From Conchocele bisecta (taxonomy: Eukaryota > Mollusca > Bivalvia > Lucinida > Thyasiridae): a stretch of 64,000 nt of DNA. Positions 1 to 9,146 of the stretch are shown piece by piece. Below the pieces are notes generated by a model, which was not told the origin of the DNA, searched no databases, and worked only from the letters and a program-made list of their open reading frames with translations. Location of the stretch: contig CM055279.1 of assembly GCA_029237695.1 (NCBI GenBank), positions 25,175,919-25,239,918 on the forward strand, written 5' to 3'. Position 1 is the first letter of the stretch; the number at the start of each line of letters is the position of its first letter. The translations under genes and the position numbers were made by a program.

Positions 1-1253
1 AGCGCAACGCATCATAAGCCTCCGTAATGGTTGCCTGGTGGCCTTCTAGGGCTTTCTTTTTGAAATTCGGTTATTTTCTCGTCTAGTTCAGCAACCGCCG
101 CTTCTCTGATGAGAGAGTCCTCTGAGCGCAACACCTAATAAGCCTTCGCAAGGGCTGCCTGGTGGTCTTCTCGGGCTTTCTCAACACACGACCGGGCCTC
201 TTTTTGAAATTCGGTTATTTTTCCGTCTAGTTCAGCAACCGCCGCTTCTCTGATGAGAGAGTCCTCTGAGCGCAACACCCTATAAGCCTCCGTAAGGTCC
301 GCCTGGTGGTCTTCTCGGGCTTTCTCAATACCCGTTCGGACCCCCTCAACCCCCAACCGGGCCTCTTTTCGAAATTTGGTTATTTTTTCGTCTAGTTCAG
401 TAAGTGCCGCTTCTCTGTTGAGAGAGTCCTCTGAGCGCAACGCCCCATAAGCCTCCGCAATGGCCTCCTTGTGGTCTTCTCGGACCCCCTCAACCCCCGA
501 CCTGGTCTCTTTCAGAAATTCGGCTATTTTCCCGTCTAGTTCAGTAAGTGTCGCTTCTTTGCTGAGAGAGTCCTTTAAGCGCAACGCATCATAAACCTCC
601 GCAATGGCCTCCGCAAGGTTCACCTGGTGGTCTTCTCGGACTTTATCAATACCCGACCGGGTCTCTTTTCGAAATTTGGTTATTTTCCCGTCTAGTTCGG
701 CAACCGCCGCTTCTCTGATGAGAGAGTCCTCTGAGCGCAACACCTCATAAGCCTCCGTAAGGTTCGCCTGGTGGTCTTCTCGGGCTTTCTCAATACCCGA
801 CGTGGCATCTTTTCGAAATTTGGTTATTTTTTTGTCTAGTTCCGTAAGTGCCGCATCTCTGATGAGAGAGTCCTCTAAGCGCAACGTATCATAACCCTCC
901 GTAAGGGCCGCCTGGCGGTCTTCTCGGACTTTATCAATATCCGACCTGCTCTCTTTTTGAAATTTGGTTATTTTCCCGTCTAGTTCGGTAAGTGTCGCTT
1001 CACCGATGAGAGAGTCCTCTAAGCGCAACGTATTATAAGCCTCCGTAAGGTCCGCCTGGTGGTCTTCTCGGACTTTATCAATCGCCAACCGGGCCTCTTT
1101 TCGAAATTTGGTTATTTTTTCACCTAGTTCGTTTAGTTCCGTATGCGTTTCTTCACGACTTTGTGTATTCACAGCCAGGGCATATTCTCTAAGTTGTGAT
1201 AGTAGACTCTTGTGAATCTCGTCCGTGGCCACCGATATAGTTCTATTGATCAA
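1..1253 (-). pseudogene. Fibre-like coiled-coil repeat protein, copy 1 (partial, broken)
   Basis: This is the minus-strand equivalent of the copy 2 fibre gene. The 135-1253 stretch encodes about 370 residues built of tandem units of roughly 50 residues with the recurring cores LRSEDSL, ELDGKITKF and EDHQA. They are highly charged, have few helix breakers, and look like a long coiled coil. The frame is closed by a TAG near 135 where copy 2 stays open, and repeats continue to position 1, where the window cuts the gene before its C-terminal head. The N-terminus (about 1,254-1,365, encoding the GSSSDWVTNSKNLEP region) is in another frame, so the copy is inactive. A receptor-binding fibre is inferred from architecture, not shown. 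Confidence 0.75.
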
Positions 1254-1419
1254 GGCCTTTGTTTTTTTGGGTAGTTAAAAAGTCGCCCTCTGTCGGGATG
1301 AATCCCCCTTCTGTCGGTTCCAAATTCTTTGAATTTGTCACCCAATCGGAAGAACTACCTGTCCGTATATACTCATAATAAAATTAAAATTATAATATTG
1401 GGGCACCTATACTCAATTG

Positions 1420-2093
1420 GAAATTTTTCGAGAACTACCGAAATCGGGTATAGTTATTCAACTTTCTCGCTTGATCATCGAGAATAGAGACCGTAATTCG
1501 TGGATGTGTCCCGTTTCCAAAACTTTCATCTCGGGGTGTGGGAAGTCTAAGGTCACCGTATCCCCAAACAAACAGTCGCTGGCTTGCACGGTTTTCAGTA
1601 ATGTGCTGGGGGATCCGTCTACCGTGTTGTACGATGTGTTCACTCGATCCAGGTGCACCCTGAGAGATTTCGTGAAGGCGAAGTCCACCGGGTTATCACC
1701 GACGTACTCACCCGGGGTAAACACTCCTTTATGTCTCTCTAAAACCGAGTTGAATACCCAACCCCGGGGAGACCACTACCTTATTAGCAGGGCTGATGGT
1801 CATTGTTGCGAGCCCGGTAGCCTTCGATACTGTGAGGTTGATTATACCGTCAAGCTCTGAGTTGACAAAATCTTTGAGCTGTCTTATTCCCCACAGTCCG
1901 TGAGGCAGCTTTACACCGAATTGTTGTTCATCCTTCGCATATTAAAACCCTTCACTCTTTCCCACATTCTGCCACCCGACCGTGAACTTGATTGATCTGA
2001 GGCCTACCCGGCGTTGTCCGCAGCAGTTGTCTATTAACTTTTGAAGTTCACAACTCCCTTTTTGAACATTAGTGATAGTAGCAAACATAATAA
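1420..2093 (-). pseudogene. mCP: Penton-like minor capsid protein, copy 1 (broken)
   Basis: This is the counterpart of the intact minus-strand gene at 48,955-49,641. Only the middle (1458-1724, 88 codons, containing FTPGEYVGDNPVDF and the DRVNTSYNTVDG stretch) is open over any length. The N-terminal half up to about 2,093 and the C-terminal end lie in other frames with stops. A deletion just before FTPGEY (around 1,724-1,740) removes bases that copy 2 keeps. The product would be the single-jelly-roll vertex protein of the capsid. It lies head-to-head with the plus-strand gene starting at 2,103, as in copy 2. Confidence 0.72.
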
Positions 2094-2102
2094 TATCTTT
2101 CA

Positions 2103-3538
2103 ATGGATACCAAAGCATTTAGCTTTAATTCTAATGCAAAGTACGCGGTCGGAGGTAAATACACGCAAAAAGACGTTGTTAACCACCTTGTACACCCAAC
2201 CGTAACGGTTAGACCGGACAGTGGCTTTGCCACCAATTTCCCTAACACGTTTGAGAAATATAGGCTGCCCAAGATTACTACGATGGAGGCGGTAAACTGG
2301 TGGAAAGCAACACCGATGCAGTTTTGGCAGAACCAAATAAATTTCGCTGTATGGTGCGCAACATCCGGGTGTGGAGTTTCACATAAAGACCATCTGACAT
2401 CCAATAATGTCATGCTCCGAAGTGTCTACAACTTTCACGCGTATTATACTATTAGGAGGATTCTCAATGAACTAGGTATTTCACTACCTCAAGACGACGC
2501 CTGGGATCCCATTTCCAACGCATACGACCGTATGGCGTTTGAAAGACTGTGTAACGAATATAACGTTTCAAAAGACGCGGACTGGAGACAGAAAGCATTT
2601 CCTACCAGCACCGGCCTCGGGGACGTTCTCATTCGGGGCCAGTCCGGGAATTGGACGCAGACTGATTTTAGACACGATCACTCCGGTGACCACATCGTCA
2701 GTCGGAACGCCGGGAATTTTGACCCTGCGACTATGACTTTCGGGCCAGAAGTGTCTGGGGAGGTCGACACTGTGGCGTGTTTTCTTGTAAAATGTTACCT
2801 CCGAAACGGGCTCACGTCGATTACATACAGCAGGTTGCTGAGGTTCAGAACGCGTGGGGTACATTTATGTTAGATAAGAGTCTAGGGTTCACGCAGGCCG
2901 GGGTTACTCGCGTCAACGACTCCATTCGCACGTACGTCTGGGCCATCCTCGGCGCACAGAAGCAAACTCGAAGTTCTATACTGGGCACGGGAACAGCGTT
3001 TGATGCACAAAAACAATTCTTGGCACTTGTAGAGGACGCCATCTCAGCTAGGGTGGATCTGGAGAAGGCGATCCAGAATTATCAAGACGTTTTGCAGAAT
3101 GCCAGCACTCCAGTAGACTATGTATTTGGAATAGGTCTTTATATGGCGCCGAGCAATATGATACTACGAGACGACCCGGTTGACGGTTACAATAATCAGA
3201 TCGTAATCGCCACCGCCAATCAAAAAATCGGCCACAACGGTAACGTGAACACTGATATCATCAAGCGCACCCCCAACATGATCAGGTTCAACAGTGTTGA
3301 GGTTGTAAGTGGAACCGATTTCATAAAACGCCCAAAACACAAAATGGATACACCTCCCTCAACACAATCGAACCCAGTACCCCCAATTCGTAAATTGGAT
3401 GCACCATCGAGTTCCCCCAATCCAATCATCAACAATGTTGAAACACCAATAGAGATTTGAAGCACAACACACGAGGAGGAGAAATTAGCGCTCGTCGTCG
3501 CCCTCGTGGCGATCGGACTATTTACGCTTTGGTTTTAG
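2103..3538 (+). pseudogene. Polinton-conserved tail-anchored protein of unknown function, copy 1
   Basis: The start ATG at 2103 opens a frame to about 2,750, and a second frame carries on from about 2,777 to a TGA at 3,458-3,460. The junction is a small insertion relative to copy 2. Beyond the TGA the same frame continues to a TAG at 3536-3538 and encodes a hydrophobic tail (core ALVVALVAIGLFTLWF), so the ancestral product was about 475 residues with one C-terminal membrane anchor. Internal landmarks are an RSVYNFHAYYTIRRIL helix, a DDAWDPISNAYDR stretch and a GIGLYMAPSNM segment. I recognise it as a protein that recurs in animal Polintons, but know of no assigned function. Its 3' end overlaps the convergent gene's stop. 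Confidence 0.7.
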
Positions 3539-4952
3539 GAACTCTCTGGCGAAGAATAGTAGGAGACCGGCGATCGCCACGATTAAAGCCCAAGCATTCT
3601 CGGCGAGCCATCAGACCGTTTTTGATAATATAGATAACAAGAAGGAGAGGAGACCTCCTATCAACCCAGGCAGCGCGGCAGCCACCTTTCCTGCTAATTT
3701 AGCCAGGAGACTGGCGAGTGCTTTTAGTTGTTTTTTTACCCACTCCTTGGCTCCGCCGGATGGCGCGGGTGCTGGTGCGGGTGCTGGTGCGGGTGCTGGT
3801 GCGGCACCAGCATTGACAGCTACAACTAGAGACGATATAGATAGAATTAGGGTCGATATAATCATGCTGAAAGCTGCGATGATGGTTACTATCGTGACGC
3901 CCTTCTCTCTGAACAGAGTGCGAAGACGCTCACCGAGTGTCGTGTCCTCGTGCAGGACCCTCGAGATTGTTTCGTGGCTCCGACTTAATTGGCCGGAAAG
4001 TGCCTCACGGTTAGTCGAGACAACCTCCAAGCGAGCTTCTCTTTCGTCCCACAACGACCGCAGGAATTTGTTGATCCGCTCGGTAGATTTTCTATCGTCA
4101 CGGACTTCCCCAAGTTTTCTTTCTTCTAGCGCGATATGTTCGTCCAGCACCGTGAGTTTGGAGAGGTTATTGACCATTTCGCCCCGGACCGTTTGCAGAA
4201 CCTTATCGAGTCCCAGGAGTTCGCGAAGAGGTAATGGTGGGTCATACTTAGTGCCGTTTATTTCGTTGACCGTAGTTTCCACTATGTTAATAGCGTCGGT
4301 GGCTATACGGGGGACCTCGCTGATATCGCTCGTTTCTATAGCGGCGGCCGTCTTCACCAGCGTTTCGTCGGTAGACTGTAGGGTTTTTACCATTTGTTGA
4401 GGCAGCTGTGCCCGATCATCGATCACTCCGAGAGCTCGAGCGAAGAGTACTCCATATCGGTTCAAGGAAGAGGGGCTGAGGAACTGGGTCGGGTCGTTCT
4501 TGTACGTCAGCATCTTCCAGCTATTGCCCCATTTAACCCACAAGTCTCCTCTTTGACAACTCCAACGTGGCATTGATGCCGTGTTTAGACACCTCACTCT
4601 CCCACCGTTTCACCCGAGACTCCGTTTCCGTGAGAGGCGCCAACTCATCCTTGGAGATCCCCGCAGGAATCTCGACACCACCCGCCCATGCCGGAGTTTC
4701 GGGTGGGGCCTCCCACGTAGGAAAAGGTGAGAAGGGCGTATTTTTGGGTGCGTCTGGACCAAACAAAGATGCGCCTGGATTAACCAAAGGCTTATTTCGT
4801 GGTTCGCCTGGAACAAACAAAGGTGAAATTGGGGGTGCTGGCGTCTCTATGAAGGTCGTTTCGTCATAGTTATCGATGTCATCATCGATGTCACCATCAT
4901 CGCGGAAATCGTCTCTGTCGATTTCATCCATGTCAATATCGTAATCAGCCAT
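3518..4952 (-). pseudogene. Membrane protein with Ala-Pro linker, copy 1 (broken)
   Basis: The gene starts at 4952 and ends at a TAG complementary to 3518-3520. The order is: Asp-rich N-terminus (MADYDIDMDEIDRDDF), Pro/Phe-rich low-complexity region, a WGNSW segment, a coiled-coil-like middle, a transmembrane helix (about 3,850-3,910), an (Ala-Pro)n linker at about 3,760-3,805, then an amphipathic/hydrophobic C-terminal block. It is broken by a frameshift near 4,540-4,600 and an in-frame stop near 3,609, which cuts off the last helix. The coiled-coil, transmembrane, AP-linker and LPGLIGG block is a layout I recognise from other animal Polintons; function is unknown and particle-membrane interaction is only a guess. 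Confidence 0.7.
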
Positions 4953-5021
4953 CTAATTTTCTTAAAATTAATTATGTATTAAAGACAAAACCATACGGGT
5001 TTAATATAGTTTCACTAAATT
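4953..5021. promoter_or_regulatory. Shared AT-rich spacer between divergent membrane-protein and MCP genes
   Basis: The 69-bp gap separates the minus-strand start at 4952 from the plus-strand MCP start at 5022, so it must hold both promoters if both are transcribed. It contains the minus-strand copy of AATTAATTTTAAGAAAA (4957-4973), four bases upstream of the minus-strand ATG, and a TTTAATATAG stretch about 15 bases before the MCP ATG. Copy 2 keeps the arrangement at 52,528-52,596. Promoter activity is inferred from position and conservation. Confidence 0.45.
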
Positions 5022-6319
5022 ATGTCTTCGAGTCAATACGGTCGCAAACTCAATCCATACCGCAGACTGCGTGAGCCCCACGGGGCAAAAGGCGTGAGAC
5101 AGAGTGTCGTTATTACGAACAACCCATCGACGATCGACCAGAACCAGCAGCTGTTGGTCCGCTTCCCCAACCTCGGAGCTAACGACGTCATTGTGCCGGG
5201 GACTGTTCGCCTCGCTTTCACTATTTCGCTGACGTCGACGGACGAGGACCGAACCGTCGTTCAGAACCTGGGTCGCGCCATAGTCAAGAAGACCATGATA
5301 AAGATGTCTGGTAATGAGGTGATGTCGATCGATGACAGCGACGTCTACCATTGTTATCAGGACCTATGGAAGACGGAGCAAGAGCGCGAAAACGCTGTCT
5401 ATCAGGTATTGACACCACACATAAGAACGTAACCAAACTTAGAATCGGGCTGCTAACAAGGCAGATAACAACGCGAGCGACAATTGCGGATCGCGGGCGC
5501 GCTTACGGCAACCGCTTCTACATTCCGCTCGACTTTGAGTTGCTGGAGAGTCACATGCCCTACTATCAGAGCGCTTTGGCTGACCGCCTCGAATACGAAC
5601 TAACGTTCAACGACTACGGCCGAGTTCACAATAGCTAGCGACATGTTACCGACGTATACGATCGATAATGTTTCGCTGGAGTACGACATGGTCACGATGC
5701 CCGAACTCGCGCGATTGATCATAACCCAGTACTCCGGGCGCGTTGCCATACTTTTACGACCGAGTTCTTCGCCATCGCAAGATGACGAAAGACAAAAGCG
5801 ACACATTGTGGAATATTAATGTCAACGTACCCGCCCCCGCTCGATGAAAGGTATACTGAGTTGTTCGAGGATGCTCGGTTCGCGTTCGGTGCTAGAAAAA
5901 CCGACAAATTCTATAACCCCAAAATCACGAAGGTAGAGGTGACGATCGAGGGAGTACCCAATCAACTCTACAGCGCGGGTCTTCGCGCCCACCAGCAGTG
6001 AGATGAAGTAAGAAAGCAGTTTGCTGCCGGCTCTAAGCGCTCTCTGGAGGTTGCAGCAGTTGCCAAAGACCTGCATCTCTCGGCCGTCTCCCTCGCGGAG
6101 TTCCTGAATACCAAATACGCGTTATGGTTAGACATGCGAGCCAGCGACGACGACCAAATACACGGCAGTGGACGCCAAGTTGAGAACGCTAGTGAGGGTG
6201 TGACGATCCAGATAACCAAAGAGGCGGATGGAGCTGGCACATTGAACGTGTTCTTATATATAATTACAAACGCACAACTGAACATCGAAGATGGCCGATA
6301 CGTCTCAGCACTCTACTAA
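5022..6319 (+). pseudogene. MCP: Double-jelly-roll major capsid protein, copy 1 (multiply frameshifted)
   Basis: This encodes the hexon-like capsid protein. The N-terminal 128 codons from the ATG at 5022 are open and carry NLGRAIVKKTMIKMSGNEV, the jelly-roll strand region characteristic of Polinton MCPs. After about 5,405 the reading frame shifts repeatedly (near 5,405-5,500, 5,630-5,760 and 5,840-6,010). The C-terminal signature with MRASDDDQIHGSGRQ and the LNIEDGRYVSALY end is readable at 6,134-6,319. It overlaps the ATPase start by 29 bp, as in copy 2. Family identity is confident from conserved motifs and position; this copy cannot make a full product. Confidence 0.85.
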
Positions 6320-6968
6320 ATCTAACGATTTATTAATTAATTTTAAGAAAATTAGCAATCAATACCAATTCACGATTGGTGATGCCCACTCTGCCATAAT
6401 ATGTGGGCAGACAGGATGTGGAAAAACGGTTTTCATCCTCGACTTGCTCGAGGGCTCCTACCGCGATGCCTTTCGCCACATTGTGATCCTGTGTCCCACT
6501 GTGCGGCACAACGATACTTATCAGCGGCGCCCGTGGATATGGACCGACCCTGAGGTATACGTTATTGACCCCGGTGATAGGCTTCACGATTGGCTGCGTG
6601 GTTTATACAAAAGATTCCAGGGTGAGCCCACCCTATACGTGATTGACGATTGCTCGGCCAAGGCGGCGATGACCAAAAAGAAGGACATGCTCTCCGAGCT
6701 CGCATTTTCTGGCCGCCATGCTAGGCAAAGCGTATGGATATCCACTCAAAAGTACAACGCCGTCCTCAAGGATCTGCGCGAGCAAACGAAATGGGTCGCC
6801 CTCTTTCATTGCAAGGACCGAGACTCATTCGATGACTGTCTTCGAGAGAATGACGTTATCCCAACGCGCGAGGAGCGCCTGGAGGTTCAACAGATGCTTT
6901 CGGAAACTAAGCACGCCAAGCTTTTGCTAAATACTGATCAACCAACTGCTTACGAAGTTATCAATTAA
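6291..6968 (+). CDS. ATP: A32-like genome-packaging ATPase (FtsK/HerA superfamily), copy 1
   Basis: This intact 225-codon frame encodes the motor that would pump DNA into the capsid. The Walker A motif GQTGCGKT is at residues 39-46, the Walker B motif LYVIDD at 115-120, and a RHARQSVWISTQ segment at 142-153 fits the sensor region of A32-type ATPases. The length of about 225 residues is usual for Polinton packaging ATPases. The ATG at 6291 lies inside the 3' end of the MCP frame (29-bp overlap), which fits co-expression. It is one of the few copy 1 genes with no stop or frameshift, whereas copy 2 has a disturbed N-terminus. Confidence 0.9.
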   Translation: MADTSQHSTKSNDLLINFKKISNQYQFTIGDAHSAIICGQTGCGKTVFILDLLEGSYRDAFRHIVILCPTVRHNDTYQRRPWIWTDPEVYVIDPGDRLHDWLRGLYKRFQGEPTLYVIDDCSAKAAMTKKKDMLSELAFSGRHARQSVWISTQKYNAVLKDLREQTKWVALFHCKDRDSFDDCLRENDVIPTREERLEVQQMLSETKHAKLLLNTDQPTAYEVIN

Positions 6969-7124
6969 TTTTATAATTAATTAGCAATTACTTAACGCTC
7001 GTTAGTAACTGCCGAGTAAATGCTTAACAATACTTAGCAATTACTGAACAATGCTGAACAAATGCTGAACAATGCTGAACACATGCTTAACAAATGTTGA
7101 ACAAATGCTGAACAATGGTTAACA
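6969..7124. repeat. Short tandem repeats of a TGCTGAACAA-type unit
   Basis: Degenerate 10-13 bp units of the form TGCTGAACAA(A)/TGCTTAACAA follow the ATPase stop and run to the next ATG. The corresponding copy 2 stretch (54,577-54,698) has the same kind of repeat in a different arrangement, so the array turns over faster than the flanking genes. The first bases after the ATPase stop are AT-rich (TTTATAATTAATTAG). Many out-of-frame ATGs lie in the array, which would hinder scanning if it were 5' leader. Confidence 0.7.
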
Positions 7125-7828
7125 ATGTTAACAATTTGGTGCTCCGCTGCGAGCTTTGTTGCGAGCATAATGGTGATCATAAGTATCGGGTGGTGCGCTT
7201 GGCAATATGTTAAAGTGATGAGACTTGTTAGAATAGTTAAATTAATTTTAAGAAAAATGAACTGCGACGAACTTCTCGATCAGCTAATAGAAGAAACCTC
7301 AACTCCGACTGCCAACACCCTGAAAGATAATGATCCGACAGAGCAATCGGAATCAACTCCAACTCCAACGGCGGTTGGTATTGGGTTGAGTGAAACGACT
7401 CCGAATGAAAATGAAAATGAGGCGCGACGAGAGCGGCTAGCTGCGCTGGTTGCTGGGGGACAATCGGAGCATTATCTCGGTAGGCGTCTCTCAGTTTTTC
7501 AGGTGGAGGATAAGATGTCAGATGCGGAGATCGATAAAATGTATGCGCGATACGAATCTAGGTTAGGTGCGGAGATGACAAAAACTCTCGGATCGGCGGC
7601 TATTCATTTGTACGCAACCGCCGTTAGTATACTTCTCCCTATACCAAACACCACGGGATTGATTGACGATCTAGAGACTGTCCCTTTATAGGTCACACTC
7701 TTGAAACAGCCTGCTGCACAATTTATCACAAGTTTGGAATGTACTTAGCTCCGCTGACAACCGCGTTGACCACGGGTAAACACTGTCAATTTGGACATAT
7801 ATGCCCACGAACTATAAGCCCTAATTAA
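7125..7828 (+). pseudogene. Polinton-associated protein with LPIP/HQKFGMYLAP-type C-terminus, copy 1
   Basis: The frame from the ATG at 7125 runs 188 codons to 7691 and then shifts near 7,685; the conserved C-terminal block (IYHKFGMYLAPLTTALTTGKH) follows in another frame to a stop near 7,828. The first 43 codons encode a hydrophobic helix plus a basic stretch. A second ATG at 7257 directly follows an AATTAATTTTAAGAAAA motif and could be the true start of a soluble protein. The MYARYESRLGAEMTKTLG helix and LPIP motif are conserved between copies. I recognise it as a recurrent Polinton protein without known function; the site between capsid/ATPase genes and integrase suggests a structural or accessory role. 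Confidence 0.6.
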
Positions 7829-7839
7829 TTATATCATAA

Positions 7840-8415
7840 ATGATGACACAAGACACACCCGCGAGAGTGACGGAACAGCAATCTCCAACAGCGTTGGGGA
7901 TTGCTCCAACCCAATCGAGCCCGATTGCAGCACTTCCAACTCCGATTGATCCTCCAACCCAATCGCGATTGGAGTTGGGGGTTGCACGACATAAAAACCC
8001 AAAAAGGCAGGCAGCTGGGAGGGCGGCGGCTGCCACCCGAAAAGTTAAACAAGATAAAATACTCGCTGAGCTTCGAGTGGCTAAACAGTCATTGCAATCG
8101 GGGACGGAGACAGCAACAAATATGAAGACAGAGTTGAGTACAACAACACCCCCAATTCACGAATTGGAAGTACACTCAACACTCAATCGAGGTTGGGCGA
8201 ATCCGATTGAACCCAAATTCGTGAATTGGAATTGGGTTGTTGGTGGTGGTCTGGCAGTTGTTGGTGCCCTGTGCGTGTGGAAATACCCCCTATTACACCA
8301 ATCCTTATCGAAAAAACAACCCCCATCAATTCATCCAAAAACAGTTACGAAACACCAATCGCGATTGGATGCGCCCCATTTAAACATTGATGGCGACCCT
8401 TTTTATATGCAATAA
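7840..8415 (+). CDS. Single-pass membrane protein with basic KNPKRQAAGR motif, copy 1
   Basis: This intact 191-codon frame lies about 10 bp after the preceding gene. It has a Thr/Pro-rich N-terminal region, a basic helix beginning RHKNPKRQAAGRAAAATRK (about residues 51-69), a low-complexity linker, one transmembrane segment (core WVVGGGLAVVGALCVW) and a short C-terminal tail ending DPFYMQ. The linker codons are built from palindromic CCAATCGCGATTGG/CCAATTCACGAATTGG elements (7959-7972, 8152-8167, 8213-8228, 8355-8368), so part of the protein may be repeat-derived. The basic-motif-plus-helix layout is shared with copy 2. Function is unknown. Confidence 0.65.
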   Translation: MMTQDTPARVTEQQSPTALGIAPTQSSPIAALPTPIDPPTQSRLELGVARHKNPKRQAAGRAAAATRKVKQDKILAELRVAKQSLQSGTETATNMKTELSTTTPPIHELEVHSTLNRGWANPIEPKFVNWNWVVGGGLAVVGALCVWKYPLLHQSLSKKQPPSIHPKTVTKHQSRLDAPHLNIDGDPFYMQ

Positions 8416-8420
8416 TTATA

Positions 8421-8660
8421 ATGGCTGAACAAGATGGTAAAATGTTAGTGAATGCGCTTTATCACGCCCGTGGTGGATATCGGGTTTCAGTATCGGGTAT
8501 GCTCGACTAATCAAAGATGGCCTTAGAGGTGGGTCCGCTCCCAAATTGACTTTACTGTGAGAGACGTAGGGCTCGCGACCTTAGATGTAGCGGCCGCAGT
8601 TTGGAACCCGAGATTTATCTAGTTAAAAGCTGGAATCTACCAGTTAATATATGGAAATAA
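8421..8660 (+). pseudogene. Small hydrophobic protein, copy 1 (frameshifted)
   Basis: This is the counterpart of the intact 78-codon gene at 55,878-56,114. The ATG at 8421 and the TAA at 8658-8660 are present, but small insertions around 8,465-8,490, 8,510-8,525 and 8,600-8,625 disrupt the frame. The stop codon abuts the ATG of the next gene at 8661, a compact arrangement kept in copy 2 with one extra base. Confidence 0.6.
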
Positions 8661-9092
8661 ATGGCTTCAATCGCAGTAATAGTAGGTGGTGCGCTTGTAA
8701 ACGCATTGGCGTTCAGCGGTAGCAACTTTATATTCTCTAAAATGAGAAGCTCGAACGTGGATGAGGAGCGTAAGCGTCACGATTTAGCTGTAGAACAACT
8801 CAATAGCGCAAAGGAAGCGTGGTCGAAAAAACGAACCGCTCATCTGGACTGGGTCAATGAAGAGCTTTGCCGCGAAAATCAAGCCGCACAAACTATTCAG
8901 AACTTTGAAGAAGCCAACCGTGAGTACGCGCTGGCATAACCGCAGAAAAGTCTCGCGCCGCTGGATCGTGAGCCCCAACTTTCAGATTTCTATGTACCGT
9001 CAGAGCCCCAAAAAGACCGCGAGATCGCGTTCATCGTCGTGGGAATGGGTGTGGTGGGTCTCGTCGGCTACTATATTCAATCGAGATTTTAA
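8661..9092 (+). pseudogene. Two-helix membrane protein with charged central helix, copy 1 (nonsense)
   Basis: The frame opens at ATG 8661 with an N-terminal hydrophobic segment (VIVGGALVNALAFSGSNF) and a charged central helix, and is stopped by TAA at 8937-8939 where copy 2 encodes Tyr. The same frame then continues to a natural TAA at 9090-9092 with a second hydrophobic segment (IAFIVVGMGVVGLVGYY). One point change thus removes the C-terminal helix. I recognise the family as recurrent in animal Polintons; function is unknown. Confidence 0.65.
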
Positions 9093-9146
9093 ATTAATTA
9101 TTTTAAATAACTTTTTTTATAAATATATATATATATATATAGAACG
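9093..9146 (+). promoter_or_regulatory. AT-rich leader with TATATA run before the integrase operon start
   Basis: The spacer holds TTAATTATTTTAAATAAC and a (TA)n run at 9123-9141, ending 5 bases before the ATG at 9147. Copy 2 has the same layout with a shorter TA run just before 56,597. A TATA-type promoter is plausible, but the start-proximal position is unusual and the TA length differs between copies. Confidence 0.4.
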
